The translations under genes were made by a program, and so were the position numbers. A DNA stretch of 64,000 bases from Nocardioidaceae bacterium (GTDB taxonomy: Bacteria > Actinomycetota > Actinomycetes > Propionibacteriales > Nocardioidaceae), in NCBI GenBank assembly GCA_017744365.1, contig JAGIBL010000008.1:1-64000 (forward strand), written 5' to 3'. The notes beneath the pieces are model-generated. The model had not been told where the DNA came from. It did not search any database and worked only from the letters and a program-made list of their open reading frames with translations. This document shows positions 8,219 to 16,549 of this stretch, in pieces. The first letter of the stretch is position 1. Every line of letters begins with the position of its first letter.

Positions 8219-9823
8219 ATGAAGAAGATCGCGCTCGCCCTCGTGATCGCCAGCGTCGCCCTGATCGCCCCGGCTGCCCAGGGCGCCTCCAGTCACGCGC
8301 TGATCCAGGGCTCCGGCTCCTCCTGGGCCGCCAACGCGATCAACCAGTGGGTCGCCGACGTGGCCAACCAGGGCCTGCGCGTGGTCTTCACCGCCAACGG
8401 CGCGGCCCAGGGCCGCAAGGACTACGCCAACCGGTCCAACGACTTCGCGGTCTCCGACATCCCGTTCCGCGGCAAGGACCCGACGACCGGCCAGGCGGAC
8501 ACGCCGCTCGGACGCTCGTTCGCGTACCTGCCGATCGCCGCCGGCGGCACCGCGTTCCCCTACCACGTCGAGGTCGGCGGCAAGCTGGTCCGCAACGTCC
8601 GGCTCTCGGGGGAGACGATCGCGAAGATCTTCACCAGCAAGATCACCAACTGGAACGACCCGCAGATCACCAAGGACAACAACGGCCACGCGCTGCCCTC
8701 GATCCCGATCATCCCGGTGGTGCACTCCGAGGGCGCCGGTGTCACCAACCAGTTCACGACCTACCTGGCCAAGCAGTTCCCGGCGATCTGGGCTTCCTGC
8801 AACGGCGGCCTGGCCAAGGAAACCGAGTACTTCCCGCTCAACTGCGGGCGCTCCAGCGGCAACCAGAAGGCGCAGGCGGGCTCGGACGGCGTCATGAACT
8901 TCATCAAGAGCGCCGGCGCCAACGGCTCGATCGGGATGGAGGAGTACTCCTACCCGCTGCTGGCGAACTTCCCGGCCGCGAAGGTGCTCAACAAGGCCGG
9001 CTACTACACGCTGCCGACCCAGTACAACGTCGCCGTCGCGCTCACCAAGGCGATCATCAACAACGACCCGAGCTCGCCGACGTACCTGACCCAGAAGCTC
9101 GACTACGTCTACACGAACGCCGACCGGCGCACCTACCCGCTGTCGTCGTACGTCTACGCGATCATCCCGACTGCCGCCGACGACAGCCGGATGACGACGG
9201 CGAAGCGGCAGACGATCGCGGACTTCCTCTACTACTCGATCTGCCAGGGGCAGGCCGAGATCGGCCCGGTCGGCTACTCCTCGCTGCCGGTCAACCTGGT
9301 GCAGGCCGGCTTCCAGCAGATCGCGAAGCTGAAGACCGCCGACGCCGGGGTCGACCTGACCAAGCGGGACGTGCGCACCTGCCACAACCCGACGTTCATC
9401 CCCGGCAAGCCGAACCAGAACTACCTGGCCAAGATCGCGCCCCAGCCGCCGGCCTGCGACAAGCTGGGCGCCGGTCCGTGCGCCGCCGGGGCCGGTGCGT
9501 TCAACGCCAACCCGGGCACGGCCAAGCCGGGGGCCACGAACCCCGGGACCGGGCCGGCCGCCCCGGGCGCGACGCCCACGGCCGGGAGCCCGGGGACCGG
9601 AAAGGCGCCCACGACGGGTGACCCGACGCTGGGTGACGGCACCGTGGACGGCAGCGATGCGACCGCGGCCGGGAACGTGGTCGCGACGACGCTGCCGGCC
9701 GACGCCGGGTCCGGTCCGCCGGCCGCGCTGACCGTGCTCGTCATCGCCCTGCTGGCGCTGGCGCTGCTGGTGCCCGCCGGCGTGGGTCGCTGGCTGGTGG
9801 GTCGTCGCGGAGGCACCCCGTGA
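8219..9823 (+). CDS. pstS: Membrane-anchored phosphate-binding protein PstS
   Basis: Binds the substrate outside the membrane for PstCA. From ATG 8219 (preceded by GAGAGAAG) the 534-residue protein has a signal peptide MKKIALALVIASVALIAPAAQG, the ligand-loop sequence IQGSGSSWA and a PstS/PBP2 domain to about residue 400. Unusually there is no lipobox. A Pro/Gly/Thr-rich linker (about 425-490) is followed by a hydrophobic helix (PAALTVLVIALLALALLVPAG) and a basic tail (GRWLVGRR), so it is C-terminally anchored. LPADAG just before the helix vaguely resembles a sorting signal. The alternative GTG at 8204 overlaps the pstA stop but would add residues before the signal peptide. Confidence 0.85.
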   Translation: MKKIALALVIASVALIAPAAQGASSHALIQGSGSSWAANAINQWVADVANQGLRVVFTANGAAQGRKDYANRSNDFAVSDIPFRGKDPTTGQADTPLGRSFAYLPIAAGGTAFPYHVEVGGKLVRNVRLSGETIAKIFTSKITNWNDPQITKDNNGHALPSIPIIPVVHSEGAGVTNQFTTYLAKQFPAIWASCNGGLAKETEYFPLNCGRSSGNQKAQAGSDGVMNFIKSAGANGSIGMEEYSYPLLANFPAAKVLNKAGYYTLPTQYNVAVALTKAIINNDPSSPTYLTQKLDYVYTNADRRTYPLSSYVYAIIPTAADDSRMTTAKRQTIADFLYYSICQGQAEIGPVGYSSLPVNLVQAGFQQIAKLKTADAGVDLTKRDVRTCHNPTFIPGKPNQNYLAKIAPQPPACDKLGAGPCAAGAGAFNANPGTAKPGATNPGTGPAAPGATPTAGSPGTGKAPTTGDPTLGDGTVDGSDATAAGNVVATTLPADAGSGPPAALTVLVIALLALALLVPAGVGRWLVGRRGGTP

Positions 9824-12483
9824 GCGCCGCACGACTGAGCGCCGTACGTCGGGGAGCGGCCGTCCTGGTCGCGACGCTGCTGGCCGCGAGCGTCCTCACC
9901 CCGGTGGCGAGCGCCGCCGCGGCCGCGGTCACCAAGGAGAGGACGGTCACCCGGACCGCGATCGCCGCCGACGGCAGCAGCACGCAGCTGGACCGCCGTA
10001 CGGTCAAGCTCAGCGTCTCGGCGACCAGCAACCTGCGCGGCCGCCAGGAGATCACCGTGTCCTGGTCCGGCGCGCACCCGACCGGCGGCCTGGTCGGTGA
10101 CGTGAACGCCGCCGAAGGGGCGAACCAGGAGTACCCGTTCGTGCTGCTGCAGTGCCGCGGCGTCGACTCCACCAGCGTGCCGCCGGCCAAGCGCATCCGG
10201 CCGGAGACGTGCTGGACCCAGACCTGGGCGGAGCGGTTCCGCAACGACAACACCACGGCCTACCCGGCCTGGCGCTCCGACGCGGACGCGACCGCGGCCG
10301 AGCGGAGCGCCCGGGTCAACGAGGCGAGCCCGCGGCCGAAGCTCTGCGGCCGGCCGGCGCTCGCGGAGCGCTGGGTGCCGCTGGTCGGCGCGAACGGCAC
10401 CACCTACGCCGGCGGCACGGTCGGGTGCGCCGGCATGGCACCGGAGTCGGCCAACGTCGGCGGCTCGGGCATCCCCAGCAACACGACCTACGGGATCACC
10501 GGCAAGGACGGCCGCGGCAGCAGCCGGTTCAGCGTCTGGACCGCCGAGGAGAACGCCACCCTCGGCTGCTCCTCGAGCGTGCCCTGCTCGCTGGTCGCGA
10601 TCCCGGTCATGGGCATCGACTGCGACGGGTTCGGCACCAGGCTTCCGGCCGCGCAGCGACCCGACGCCGAGGCCGGCGCACAGGCCGACGCCGACTGCCG
10701 TGCCGACGACGTGTTCGCGCCCGGCCAGCTCGCGCTGCCCGGCACCCGGCCCAACCAGGCCACCGCCGGCGCGCTGTGGTGGGCGCCGTCGAACTGGAGG
10801 AACCGGATCAGCGTGCCGCTGGGCTTCGCGGTGGCGCCGAGCGTCTGCGCGATCGTCTCCAAGGCCAAGCCGCTGCAGGTCTACGGCTCCTCGCTGATGA
10901 ACGAGGCCACCGGTCAGTGGCAGCCGAAGTTCTGCACCGACAAGGCGCTGGACCCGTTCGTGCACGTGCAGACCGCGGACACCTCGGCGCGCACGCTGCT
11001 GCAGGCGGGCACGATCAGCGCGGCGTTCTCCAGCCGAGCACCCGATGGCGGCTTCACCCGCCCGGTGGTGCAGGCGCCGGTGGCGGTCACCGGCTTCGCG
11101 ATCGGGTACGTCGTCGACGACGCGAACGGGGAGCGGTACACCCAGCTGCGGATGAACCCGCGGCTGCTCGCCAAGCTGCTCACCGAGTCCTACCCGGGCA
11201 ACGCGCTGGTGAAGAACTCCTACCCGGCGCTGAGCGGCAACCCGGTGAACATCACCCTGGACCCGGAGTTCCAGGCCCTCAACCCGGGCCTGCCCGAGAA
11301 GACCAACACCGAGGCGGCCGCGGCCCTGCTCACCCTCTCCTCGGAGGCGGACCTGGTCTACGCGCTGACCAGCTACCTGGACCAGGACCCGGCCGCGCGT
11401 GCGTGGCTGGACGGCGCCGCCGACCCGTGGGGGATGGTGGTCAACCCGAAGTACAAGGGCCTGGACCTGCCGGTCTACTCCTGGCCGCTGCTCGACGACA
11501 CCCTGGCCCCGAAGTCCTACATCGACGGCTGGACCAACCCCTGCTACAGCAACAGCCCGAGCCCGTACCTGGCGCTGATCGCGAACCCGACCGCGTTCGT
11601 GAGCACCATCGTGCTCAACATGCAGTACGCGATCTCGAACGTGAACATCGAGTGCCCGAACGGGGACCGCAACGACCCGTCCACGCTGCGGCTGCAGACC
11701 CAGGGCCGCCAGCAGCCCGGGTTCCGGTTCGTGCTCGGAGTGGTGCCGCTGAGCGCGGTCAGCCGGTACAGCCTGACCGCCGCGCGGCTGCAGGCCGGAC
11801 CGGGCTCCTCGGCGCACCCCGAGACGGCGTCCTTCGTCGCCGGGGACGACACCGGGCTCGCGGCCGGGGCGAGGCTGTTCCACGCCGACGCCGCGAACAA
11901 GACCTGGACCGTCGACTACCCGGCGCTGGCCTCGGCCCGCGGCAAGGACGCCTACCCGGGCACGATCCCGGTCTTCGCCGACGTGCCGACCAGCGGGCTG
12001 GCGAAGGACGACGCCGCCAAGGCCGCCGAGCTGCTCCGGTTCGCCGCCACCGACGGGCAGCGCCGCGGCATCGCGAACGGGCAGCTGCCGCCCGGCTACC
12101 TGCCGATCACCCGGGCGAACGCACTGGGCGCGCTGGCCGGCTACACGCTGCGCGCGGCCAAGGCGGTCGCCGCGCAGCAGGGCTTCGTGCCCTTCCTGGA
12201 CCCGGCGCAGGACCCCAAGCCGGCGGTGGTCGCGAAGCCACCGGCCGGCGCCGGGCCGGGCGCGGTGCCGGGATCCGTCCCGGGAGCGGTCCCGGCGGCC
12301 GTCCCCGGGGCTCCGGCCGGGGCGCCGGTCACGCTGGCCGGGGTGCCGGTGACCGACCAGCTGCGCACCCTGGGCGCGCACTCCGCGCTCGGGTACGGCG
12401 TGCCGGTGATCGGGTTCGCCGGCCTGGTGATCGGGCTGGCGGGCGCGGTGCTGCGCTGGGCTCCCCGGAAGGTGCGGCGATGA
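9820..12483 (+). CDS. Large surface protein with a PstS-like substrate-binding region
   Basis: An 887-residue exported protein, coupled to pstS by a GTGA overlap. Signal peptide at about 1-33 (VLVATLLAASVLTPVASA). Residues about 35-335 form a Cys-containing domain I do not recognise. About 340-470 is PBP-like: SVCAIVSK, YGSSLM, LLQAGTISAAFSSR, then VAVTGFAIGYVVDD and LLAKLLTESYPG, the pattern seen in PstS-type proteins. A Pro/Gly/Val-rich linker (about 800-840) leads to a C-terminal membrane helix (about 855-878) and the basic tail RWAPRKVRR. It probably stands on the outer face of the membrane and captures or presents ligand to the PstCA channel. The ligand cannot be read from the sequence. 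Confidence 0.7.
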   Translation: MSAARLSAVRRGAAVLVATLLAASVLTPVASAAAAAVTKERTVTRTAIAADGSSTQLDRRTVKLSVSATSNLRGRQEITVSWSGAHPTGGLVGDVNAAEGANQEYPFVLLQCRGVDSTSVPPAKRIRPETCWTQTWAERFRNDNTTAYPAWRSDADATAAERSARVNEASPRPKLCGRPALAERWVPLVGANGTTYAGGTVGCAGMAPESANVGGSGIPSNTTYGITGKDGRGSSRFSVWTAEENATLGCSSSVPCSLVAIPVMGIDCDGFGTRLPAAQRPDAEAGAQADADCRADDVFAPGQLALPGTRPNQATAGALWWAPSNWRNRISVPLGFAVAPSVCAIVSKAKPLQVYGSSLMNEATGQWQPKFCTDKALDPFVHVQTADTSARTLLQAGTISAAFSSRAPDGGFTRPVVQAPVAVTGFAIGYVVDDANGERYTQLRMNPRLLAKLLTESYPGNALVKNSYPALSGNPVNITLDPEFQALNPGLPEKTNTEAAAALLTLSSEADLVYALTSYLDQDPAARAWLDGAADPWGMVVNPKYKGLDLPVYSWPLLDDTLAPKSYIDGWTNPCYSNSPSPYLALIANPTAFVSTIVLNMQYAISNVNIECPNGDRNDPSTLRLQTQGRQQPGFRFVLGVVPLSAVSRYSLTAARLQAGPGSSAHPETASFVAGDDTGLAAGARLFHADAANKTWTVDYPALASARGKDAYPGTIPVFADVPTSGLAKDDAAKAAELLRFAATDGQRRGIANGQLPPGYLPITRANALGALAGYTLRAAKAVAAQQGFVPFLDPAQDPKPAVVAKPPAGAGPGAVPGSVPGAVPAAVPGAPAGAPVTLAGVPVTDQLRTLGAHSALGYGVPVIGFAGLVIGLAGAVLRWAPRKVRR

Positions 12484-13394
12484 GCACGCTCGAGCAGCCG
12501 CGCACCGTCGTACGACGTGAGCCCGTGCTCGGCGCGCCACCGCCGGCGCGCACCTGGACCGAGGCCCAGCTCGGGATCGCGCGCGCCTTCCTGGTGGTCG
12601 GCGTGGTGACCGTCTGGGTGCTCGTCTACGTGCTGGTGCTCAGCGCCTTCGAGGCGAACCACGCCCAGCACCGGCTCTACGGCGAGCTGCGCACCCAGCT
12701 GGCGCTCGGCACCGTGCCGACCGGCGCGCCGATCGCCGGCGGTGCGCCGGTCGCGCTGCTGGACGCGCCGCGCGCGGGCATCGACGACCTGGTCGTCGTC
12801 GAGGGCACCAGCGCCACCGAGCTGCAGCAGGGGCCGGGCCACCTGCGCGGGACCGTGCTGCCCGGGCAGCAGGGGGTGAGCGTGCTGCTCGGCCGCGCGC
12901 TCTCCTACGGCGGCCCGTTCGGCGGGCTCGGGAAGCTGCGCACCGGCGACCGGATCACGGTGACCACCTCGCAGGGGCGGTTCAGCTATGCCGTGACCGG
13001 CGCGCGGCGGGGAGGCGACCCGGCTCCCGCGGCGCCGGAGGCCGGCTCGGGACGACTGAGCCTGGTGACGGCGCTGAGCGGCAACCGGCTCGGCCGGCTG
13101 GCCCCGACCGATCCCGTGTACGTCGACGCGACCCTGGTCGGCAAGGCCGCGGCGCCCGGACCGGTCTCCACGAAGGTCGACGACGAGCAGCCGCTGGACA
13201 GCCGGGTGACCACCGGCACCCTGGCCGAGCTCGTGCTCGCCCTGCAGCTGCTGGTCGGCACACTGCTCGGCGCGGCCTGGGCCCGGTCGCGGTGGACGCC
13301 GCTGGCAGCCTGGCTGAGCGCGGCACCGGTGGTGCTGGCGGCGCTCTGGCTGGTCTCGCTGCTGACCTTCCGACTGCTCCCGAACCTGGCCTGA
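12480..13394 (+). CDS. Degenerate sortase-fold membrane protein (pseudo-sortase)
   Basis: A 304-residue protein with an N-terminal membrane helix (about 33-55) and two C-terminal helices (about 248-300). Its middle aligns with actinobacterial class E/F sortases: VVEGTSATELQQGPGHLRGT, LPGQQG, YGGPFGGLGKLRTGDRITV. The catalytic residues are gone: the AGHRTT-type histidine position reads LGRALS (Arg139) and the TTC cysteine position reads LVTA (Ala198). The arginine eight residues on (Arg206) is kept. It therefore should not act as a transpeptidase; a structural or binding role for the neighbouring surface proteins is likely. ATG at 12480 overlaps the previous stop (ATGA). Confidence 0.7.
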   Translation: MSTLEQPRTVVRREPVLGAPPPARTWTEAQLGIARAFLVVGVVTVWVLVYVLVLSAFEANHAQHRLYGELRTQLALGTVPTGAPIAGGAPVALLDAPRAGIDDLVVVEGTSATELQQGPGHLRGTVLPGQQGVSVLLGRALSYGGPFGGLGKLRTGDRITVTTSQGRFSYAVTGARRGGDPAPAAPEAGSGRLSLVTALSGNRLGRLAPTDPVYVDATLVGKAAAPGPVSTKVDDEQPLDSRVTTGTLAELVLALQLLVGTLLGAAWARSRWTPLAAWLSAAPVVLAALWLVSLLTFRLLPNLA

Positions 13395-13437
13395 CGCCAC
13401 CGAGGGACCCGTGATGTAGACCACCCGTCGACCTATC

Positions 13438-13466
13438 TTGCTAATGTCGATCAACTTTATTAAATT
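13438..13466 (+). promoter_or_regulatory. Internal promoter in the pst locus
   Basis: TTGCTA (13438-13443), a 17-base spacer, then TAAATT (13461-13466), in a conspicuously AT-rich 35-base island. It precedes the third substrate-binding-type gene, whose ribosome-binding site GAGAGAGG ends 7 bases before the ATG at 13495. Confidence 0.6.
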
Positions 13467-13494
13467 AAACGCAATCCCGAGAGAGGTAGAACCC

Positions 13495-14664
13495 ATGTCG
13501 AAGAGAAGGACCGCCGCCGGCACCGCCCTGGTCGGTGTGCTGGTCGCCGGAGCCCTGGCCGCGAGCCAGCACAGCGCGCTGGCCGATGGGGCGCCCCAGC
13601 CCAAGGACGTCGTCGGCGTCGGGTCGGACATCATGCAGAACTCGGTGAACTTCCTCGCCGACGGGCACGGTGCCGACCTGGGCTACAACGCGGCGGGCAA
13701 CAAGTACCGGATCTTCAGCTTCGACGCGACCGGCGACGCCAACGGCCGCAAGCCGTTCACCGACCCGGCCCTCGGCACCCCGACCCAGCTCAACGGCACG
13801 GTCACCCTGCGGGCCGGCACCTCGCCGGTGCAGCGCCCGAACGGCGGCAGCGCCGGCCTGACCGCGCTCATCAACGACGGCAAGAACGGCGTCTCGGCGA
13901 ACAAGATCAGCTTCGCCCGCAGCCCCAACCTGCCGACCGCGGCGCAGCAGACCGCGGCCCAGCAGAACCTGGGCTCGGCGCTGCACTCGGTGCAGATCGC
14001 CACCGACATCGACTACATCGCCACCGCGACGACCACGAACGCACCGGCGAACCTGACCGGTGACGACCTGGTCAAGATCTACACCGGGCAGTACACGACC
14101 TGGGGTCAGATCCCCGGTTACGCGGGCCCGGCACCCTCGGCGACGATCAAGCCGCTGATCCCGCAGAACGGCGCCGGCATGCGCACCGTGTTCCTCAACG
14201 CGCTCAAGCAGTTCAACGGGGGCGCCGCGGTGAACCCGACCGCCGCGACCGAGGTCCAGCAGAACGACCCGACCTCGATCACCTCGCTGCCGGACGCGGA
14301 GAAGCCGAACGCGATCGTGCCGTTCCCCAAGGGCCGGTTCACGCTGCTCGACGGCGGCTACTTCCTCAACCCGAACGCGCCGTACTCGGTGGCCGCGCCG
14401 GCCGACCCGCTCACCACCACGGGCATCCAGCTCCACACCGGCGCCGGCGCGTGGAGCACCACCTTCGCGTACTACGTGATCTTCCGGCAGGCCGACTTCG
14501 ACAGCAACGAGGTCTGGCAGCCGGGCGGCACCCTCAACTGGGTCCAGACGCTCTTCTACAACCCGGGGGCCACCCCGTGGGTGAAGTCGGCTCCGGGCCA
14601 GGCGCTGCTGCAGTCGGCCGGGGTCACCCCGGCGTACGTCGACCGCGGCAACGACGTCCAGTGA
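13495..14664 (+). CDS. Exported PBP-like (PstS-related) protein
   Basis: A 389-residue secreted protein. The ATG at 13495 is chosen for its GAGAGAGG site and the signal peptide that follows (RRTAAGTALVGVLVAGALAA, cleavage near residue 30). The mature part starts KDVVGVGSDIMQNSVNFL, the ligand-loop pattern of actinobacterial phosphate-type binding proteins. It contains further family-like segments (NKISFARSPN, DLVKIYTGQYTTWGQIPGY, PLIPQNGAGMRTVFL). It has no lipobox and no C-terminal membrane helix, so it is probably free or held by partners. It is the third binding-type protein in the locus and overlaps the next gene by GTGA. Confidence 0.75.
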   Translation: MSKRRTAAGTALVGVLVAGALAASQHSALADGAPQPKDVVGVGSDIMQNSVNFLADGHGADLGYNAAGNKYRIFSFDATGDANGRKPFTDPALGTPTQLNGTVTLRAGTSPVQRPNGGSAGLTALINDGKNGVSANKISFARSPNLPTAAQQTAAQQNLGSALHSVQIATDIDYIATATTTNAPANLTGDDLVKIYTGQYTTWGQIPGYAGPAPSATIKPLIPQNGAGMRTVFLNALKQFNGGAAVNPTAATEVQQNDPTSITSLPDAEKPNAIVPFPKGRFTLLDGGYFLNPNAPYSVAAPADPLTTTGIQLHTGAGAWSTTFAYYVIFRQADFDSNEVWQPGGTLNWVQTLFYNPGATPWVKSAPGQALLQSAGVTPAYVDRGNDVQ

Positions 14665-15302
14665 CGGGCACGACGGCGGCGGCCTCACGAGTGGGCCGCG
14701 TGGCTGCACTCGCGACGGTCGCCGTCGTCGTGGCCGCCGCGATCGTCTGGCTGACCACCCGGGGCAGTGCCGCCGCGGCGCCGTACGAGGATCCCGCCTC
14801 GATCGGCACCCTGACGCTCTGCGACGCCGCCGGGAAGCCGGTGATCTCGGGGTCGACCTCCGCGGCGCCGTTCGTGGCCCGGGTGGTCAGCTCGACGGCG
14901 GCGGCCGGCCCGTACGCCGTGGCCGGCCGCACCGCCACCCTGTTCGCGCACCAGCCGCGGGAGGGCGCCGACCCGGCCGAGTGGAGCGGGCAGCAGCTGA
15001 CCGCGGCCGCCCGGTACACCGACCCGGCGCACCCGATGGCGCAGGCCACCGTGAAGGACGTCGCCCTGGCGGACTTCCTGGCCGCGTTCCCGCCGCGCTG
15101 GCACGGGTCGGTGCAGCTCCGGCTGGCCCTGGCCGCTCCGGACGCACCGCCCTCGGGGCACTACGCCTCGCTCGACCTGAAGGTGGACGGCCGGCACTGG
15201 CAGGTCGTCGGCACACCCGGCACCGCCAGCTGCACCACCGGCGACGCCACCTCCACCGAGACGCTGCTGGACCCGTCGGTCACCAGCGCCACCCGACCCT
15301 GA
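14661..15302 (+). CDS. Exported protein, shared family with the next gene
   Basis: A 213-residue protein of unknown function starting at the GTG in a GTGA overlap. A hydrophobic segment at about 10-32 (VAALATVAVVVAAAIVWLT) is a signal anchor or signal peptide. The mature part (DPASIGTLTLCDAAGKPVISGS, VARVVSS, WSGQQLTAAARY, GRHWQVVGTP) matches, segment by segment, the N-terminal half of the following gene, so the two are paralogues. Three Cys residues are absent from the paralogue. I cannot name the domain. Confidence 0.65.
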   Translation: MTGTTAAASRVGRVAALATVAVVVAAAIVWLTTRGSAAAAPYEDPASIGTLTLCDAAGKPVISGSTSAAPFVARVVSSTAAAGPYAVAGRTATLFAHQPREGADPAEWSGQQLTAAARYTDPAHPMAQATVKDVALADFLAAFPPRWHGSVQLRLALAAPDAPPSGHYASLDLKVDGRHWQVVGTPGTASCTTGDATSTETLLDPSVTSATRP

Positions 15303-15337
15303 CTTCCTGATCTCGAAAGACCCCGAGAGGAACACCC

Positions 15338-16519
15338 GTGAACGTCCGACCGAGAACCCTCCGAGCCGCGATCGTCGCGCTGCTGCTCGCGACCACGGCC
15401 TCCACCGGCCTGGTGGTCGCCACGAGCGCGACCGCGGCCGACCCGGTGCCGCCGCCGTGGCAGTCCGGCCCCGGCGTCGACCCGAACCGGGTCGGCACCC
15501 TGTCCTTCTACGACGCGGCCGGCAACCAGATCTTCGGAGGCTCGCTGACCAGCGCACCGCTGGCGTCGTACGTGGTCTCCTCGGCGCCGGTGCGCGCCGG
15601 CGACGACCACGCCACCCTCTACGCCTACACCCCGGTGCCGGGCCAGGTTCCCGGGACCTGGTCCGGCACCCAGCTGACCGCGGCCAACGCCTACCCCGTG
15701 GCCGGTGCGCCCGCGGCCGTCAGCGCCACCCTGCCGGTGGTCAAGGGCACCTCGGGTGACACCAAGGTCACCGACCACGCCGCCGCGTTCCCCAACAACT
15801 CGGCGACGGCCGGCTACCAGGGGGTCTACGAGCTGCGGCTGCGCACCAGCAAGGCCGACGCGAACCCGGTCTCCACCGACTCCTACGCGGTGGCCGACAT
15901 CCTCGTCTCCGGCGACACCTGGCAGGTCGTGTACGGCAGCAAGACCACCTCGGCGACGACGGCGACCGTGCCCGCGAAGGCGATCTACGGCCGGGCGTTC
16001 TCGGTACCGGTGACGGTGACCGCGACCGGGACCACTCCCACCGGCACGGCCTCCCTGTACGACGGCGCGAAGCTGATCGGGTCCGCGGCGCTGGTCTCCG
16101 GCAAGGCGACCTTCACGGTCGCGGGCACCAGGCTGCTGCCCGGCACGCACGCGCTCAAGGTCGGCTACGGCGGCTCGGCGTCGGTCTCGGCCAGCACCTC
16201 CGCGGTGCGCGCGGTGGCCGTGTCGAAGGCGCCCAGCACGGCCTCGAACCGGCTGAGCAGGTCGCGGCTGAGCCACCTCAAGCGGGCCAGGCTCTCCATC
16301 ACCGTCACCGCGGTGGGCGTGTACCCGACCGGTCCGGTCGTGGTCTACGACGGCACTCGGGTGATCGCCCGGACCACGCTCACCGCCGCCCAGCGCGGGC
16401 ACACCTCGGTGCTGCTGCCGGCGCGCAAGAAGGGCCGGCACGTGATCCACGTCGTGTACGGCGGCTCCGGGCTGGTGCTCCGCTCGGTGGCCCGCAACGT
16501 CGTCCTGATCTCGACCTGA
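15338..16519 (+). CDS. Exported protein with unnamed domain plus bacterial Ig-like repeats
   Basis: A 393-residue secreted protein from GTG 15338 (GAGAGG 8 bases upstream). Signal peptide at about 1-33. Residues 45-205 share the domain of the preceding gene (RVGTLSFYDAAG, APLASYVVSS, WSGTQLTAANAY, TWQVVYGS). Residues about 207-290 and 305-390 form two Ig-like beta-sandwich repeats (TGTTPTGTASLYDGAKLIG and VGVYPTGPVVVYDGTRVIA; each ends in HALKVGYGGS or HVIHVVYGGS). Such repeats usually act as spacers on cell-surface proteins. It has no membrane anchor of its own. Confidence 0.75.
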   Translation: MNVRPRTLRAAIVALLLATTASTGLVVATSATAADPVPPPWQSGPGVDPNRVGTLSFYDAAGNQIFGGSLTSAPLASYVVSSAPVRAGDDHATLYAYTPVPGQVPGTWSGTQLTAANAYPVAGAPAAVSATLPVVKGTSGDTKVTDHAAAFPNNSATAGYQGVYELRLRTSKADANPVSTDSYAVADILVSGDTWQVVYGSKTTSATTATVPAKAIYGRAFSVPVTVTATGTTPTGTASLYDGAKLIGSAALVSGKATFTVAGTRLLPGTHALKVGYGGSASVSASTSAVRAVAVSKAPSTASNRLSRSRLSHLKRARLSITVTAVGVYPTGPVVVYDGTRVIARTTLTAAQRGHTSVLLPARKKGRHVIHVVYGGSGLVLRSVARNVVLIST

Positions 16520-16537
16520 TCTCGACCTGAGCTCGAC
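16505..16537 (+). repeat. Three 11-bp direct repeats at the gene junction before pstB
   Basis: CTGATCTCGAC at 16505 and 16516, CTGAGCTCGAC at 16527, directly abutting. The second copy contains the stop codon of the Ig-repeat gene. The array ends just before AAGGAGG, the pstB ribosome-binding site. Confidence 0.8.
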
Positions 16538-16549
16538 CAAGGAGGAGTG

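Noticed and set aside
9690-9823. LPXTG-type sortase substrate at the PstS C-terminus
   Set aside because: LPADAG is not a good match to LPxTG or LAxTG, and the only sortase-like gene nearby lacks the catalytic residues; kept only as a remark.
9421-12540. Very long open frame on the minus strand opposite the pst surface genes
   Set aside because: Antisense to clearly coding genes with signal peptides and anchors; composition is the Arg/Gly/Ala-rich pattern of shadow frames in high-GC DNA and there is no start signal.
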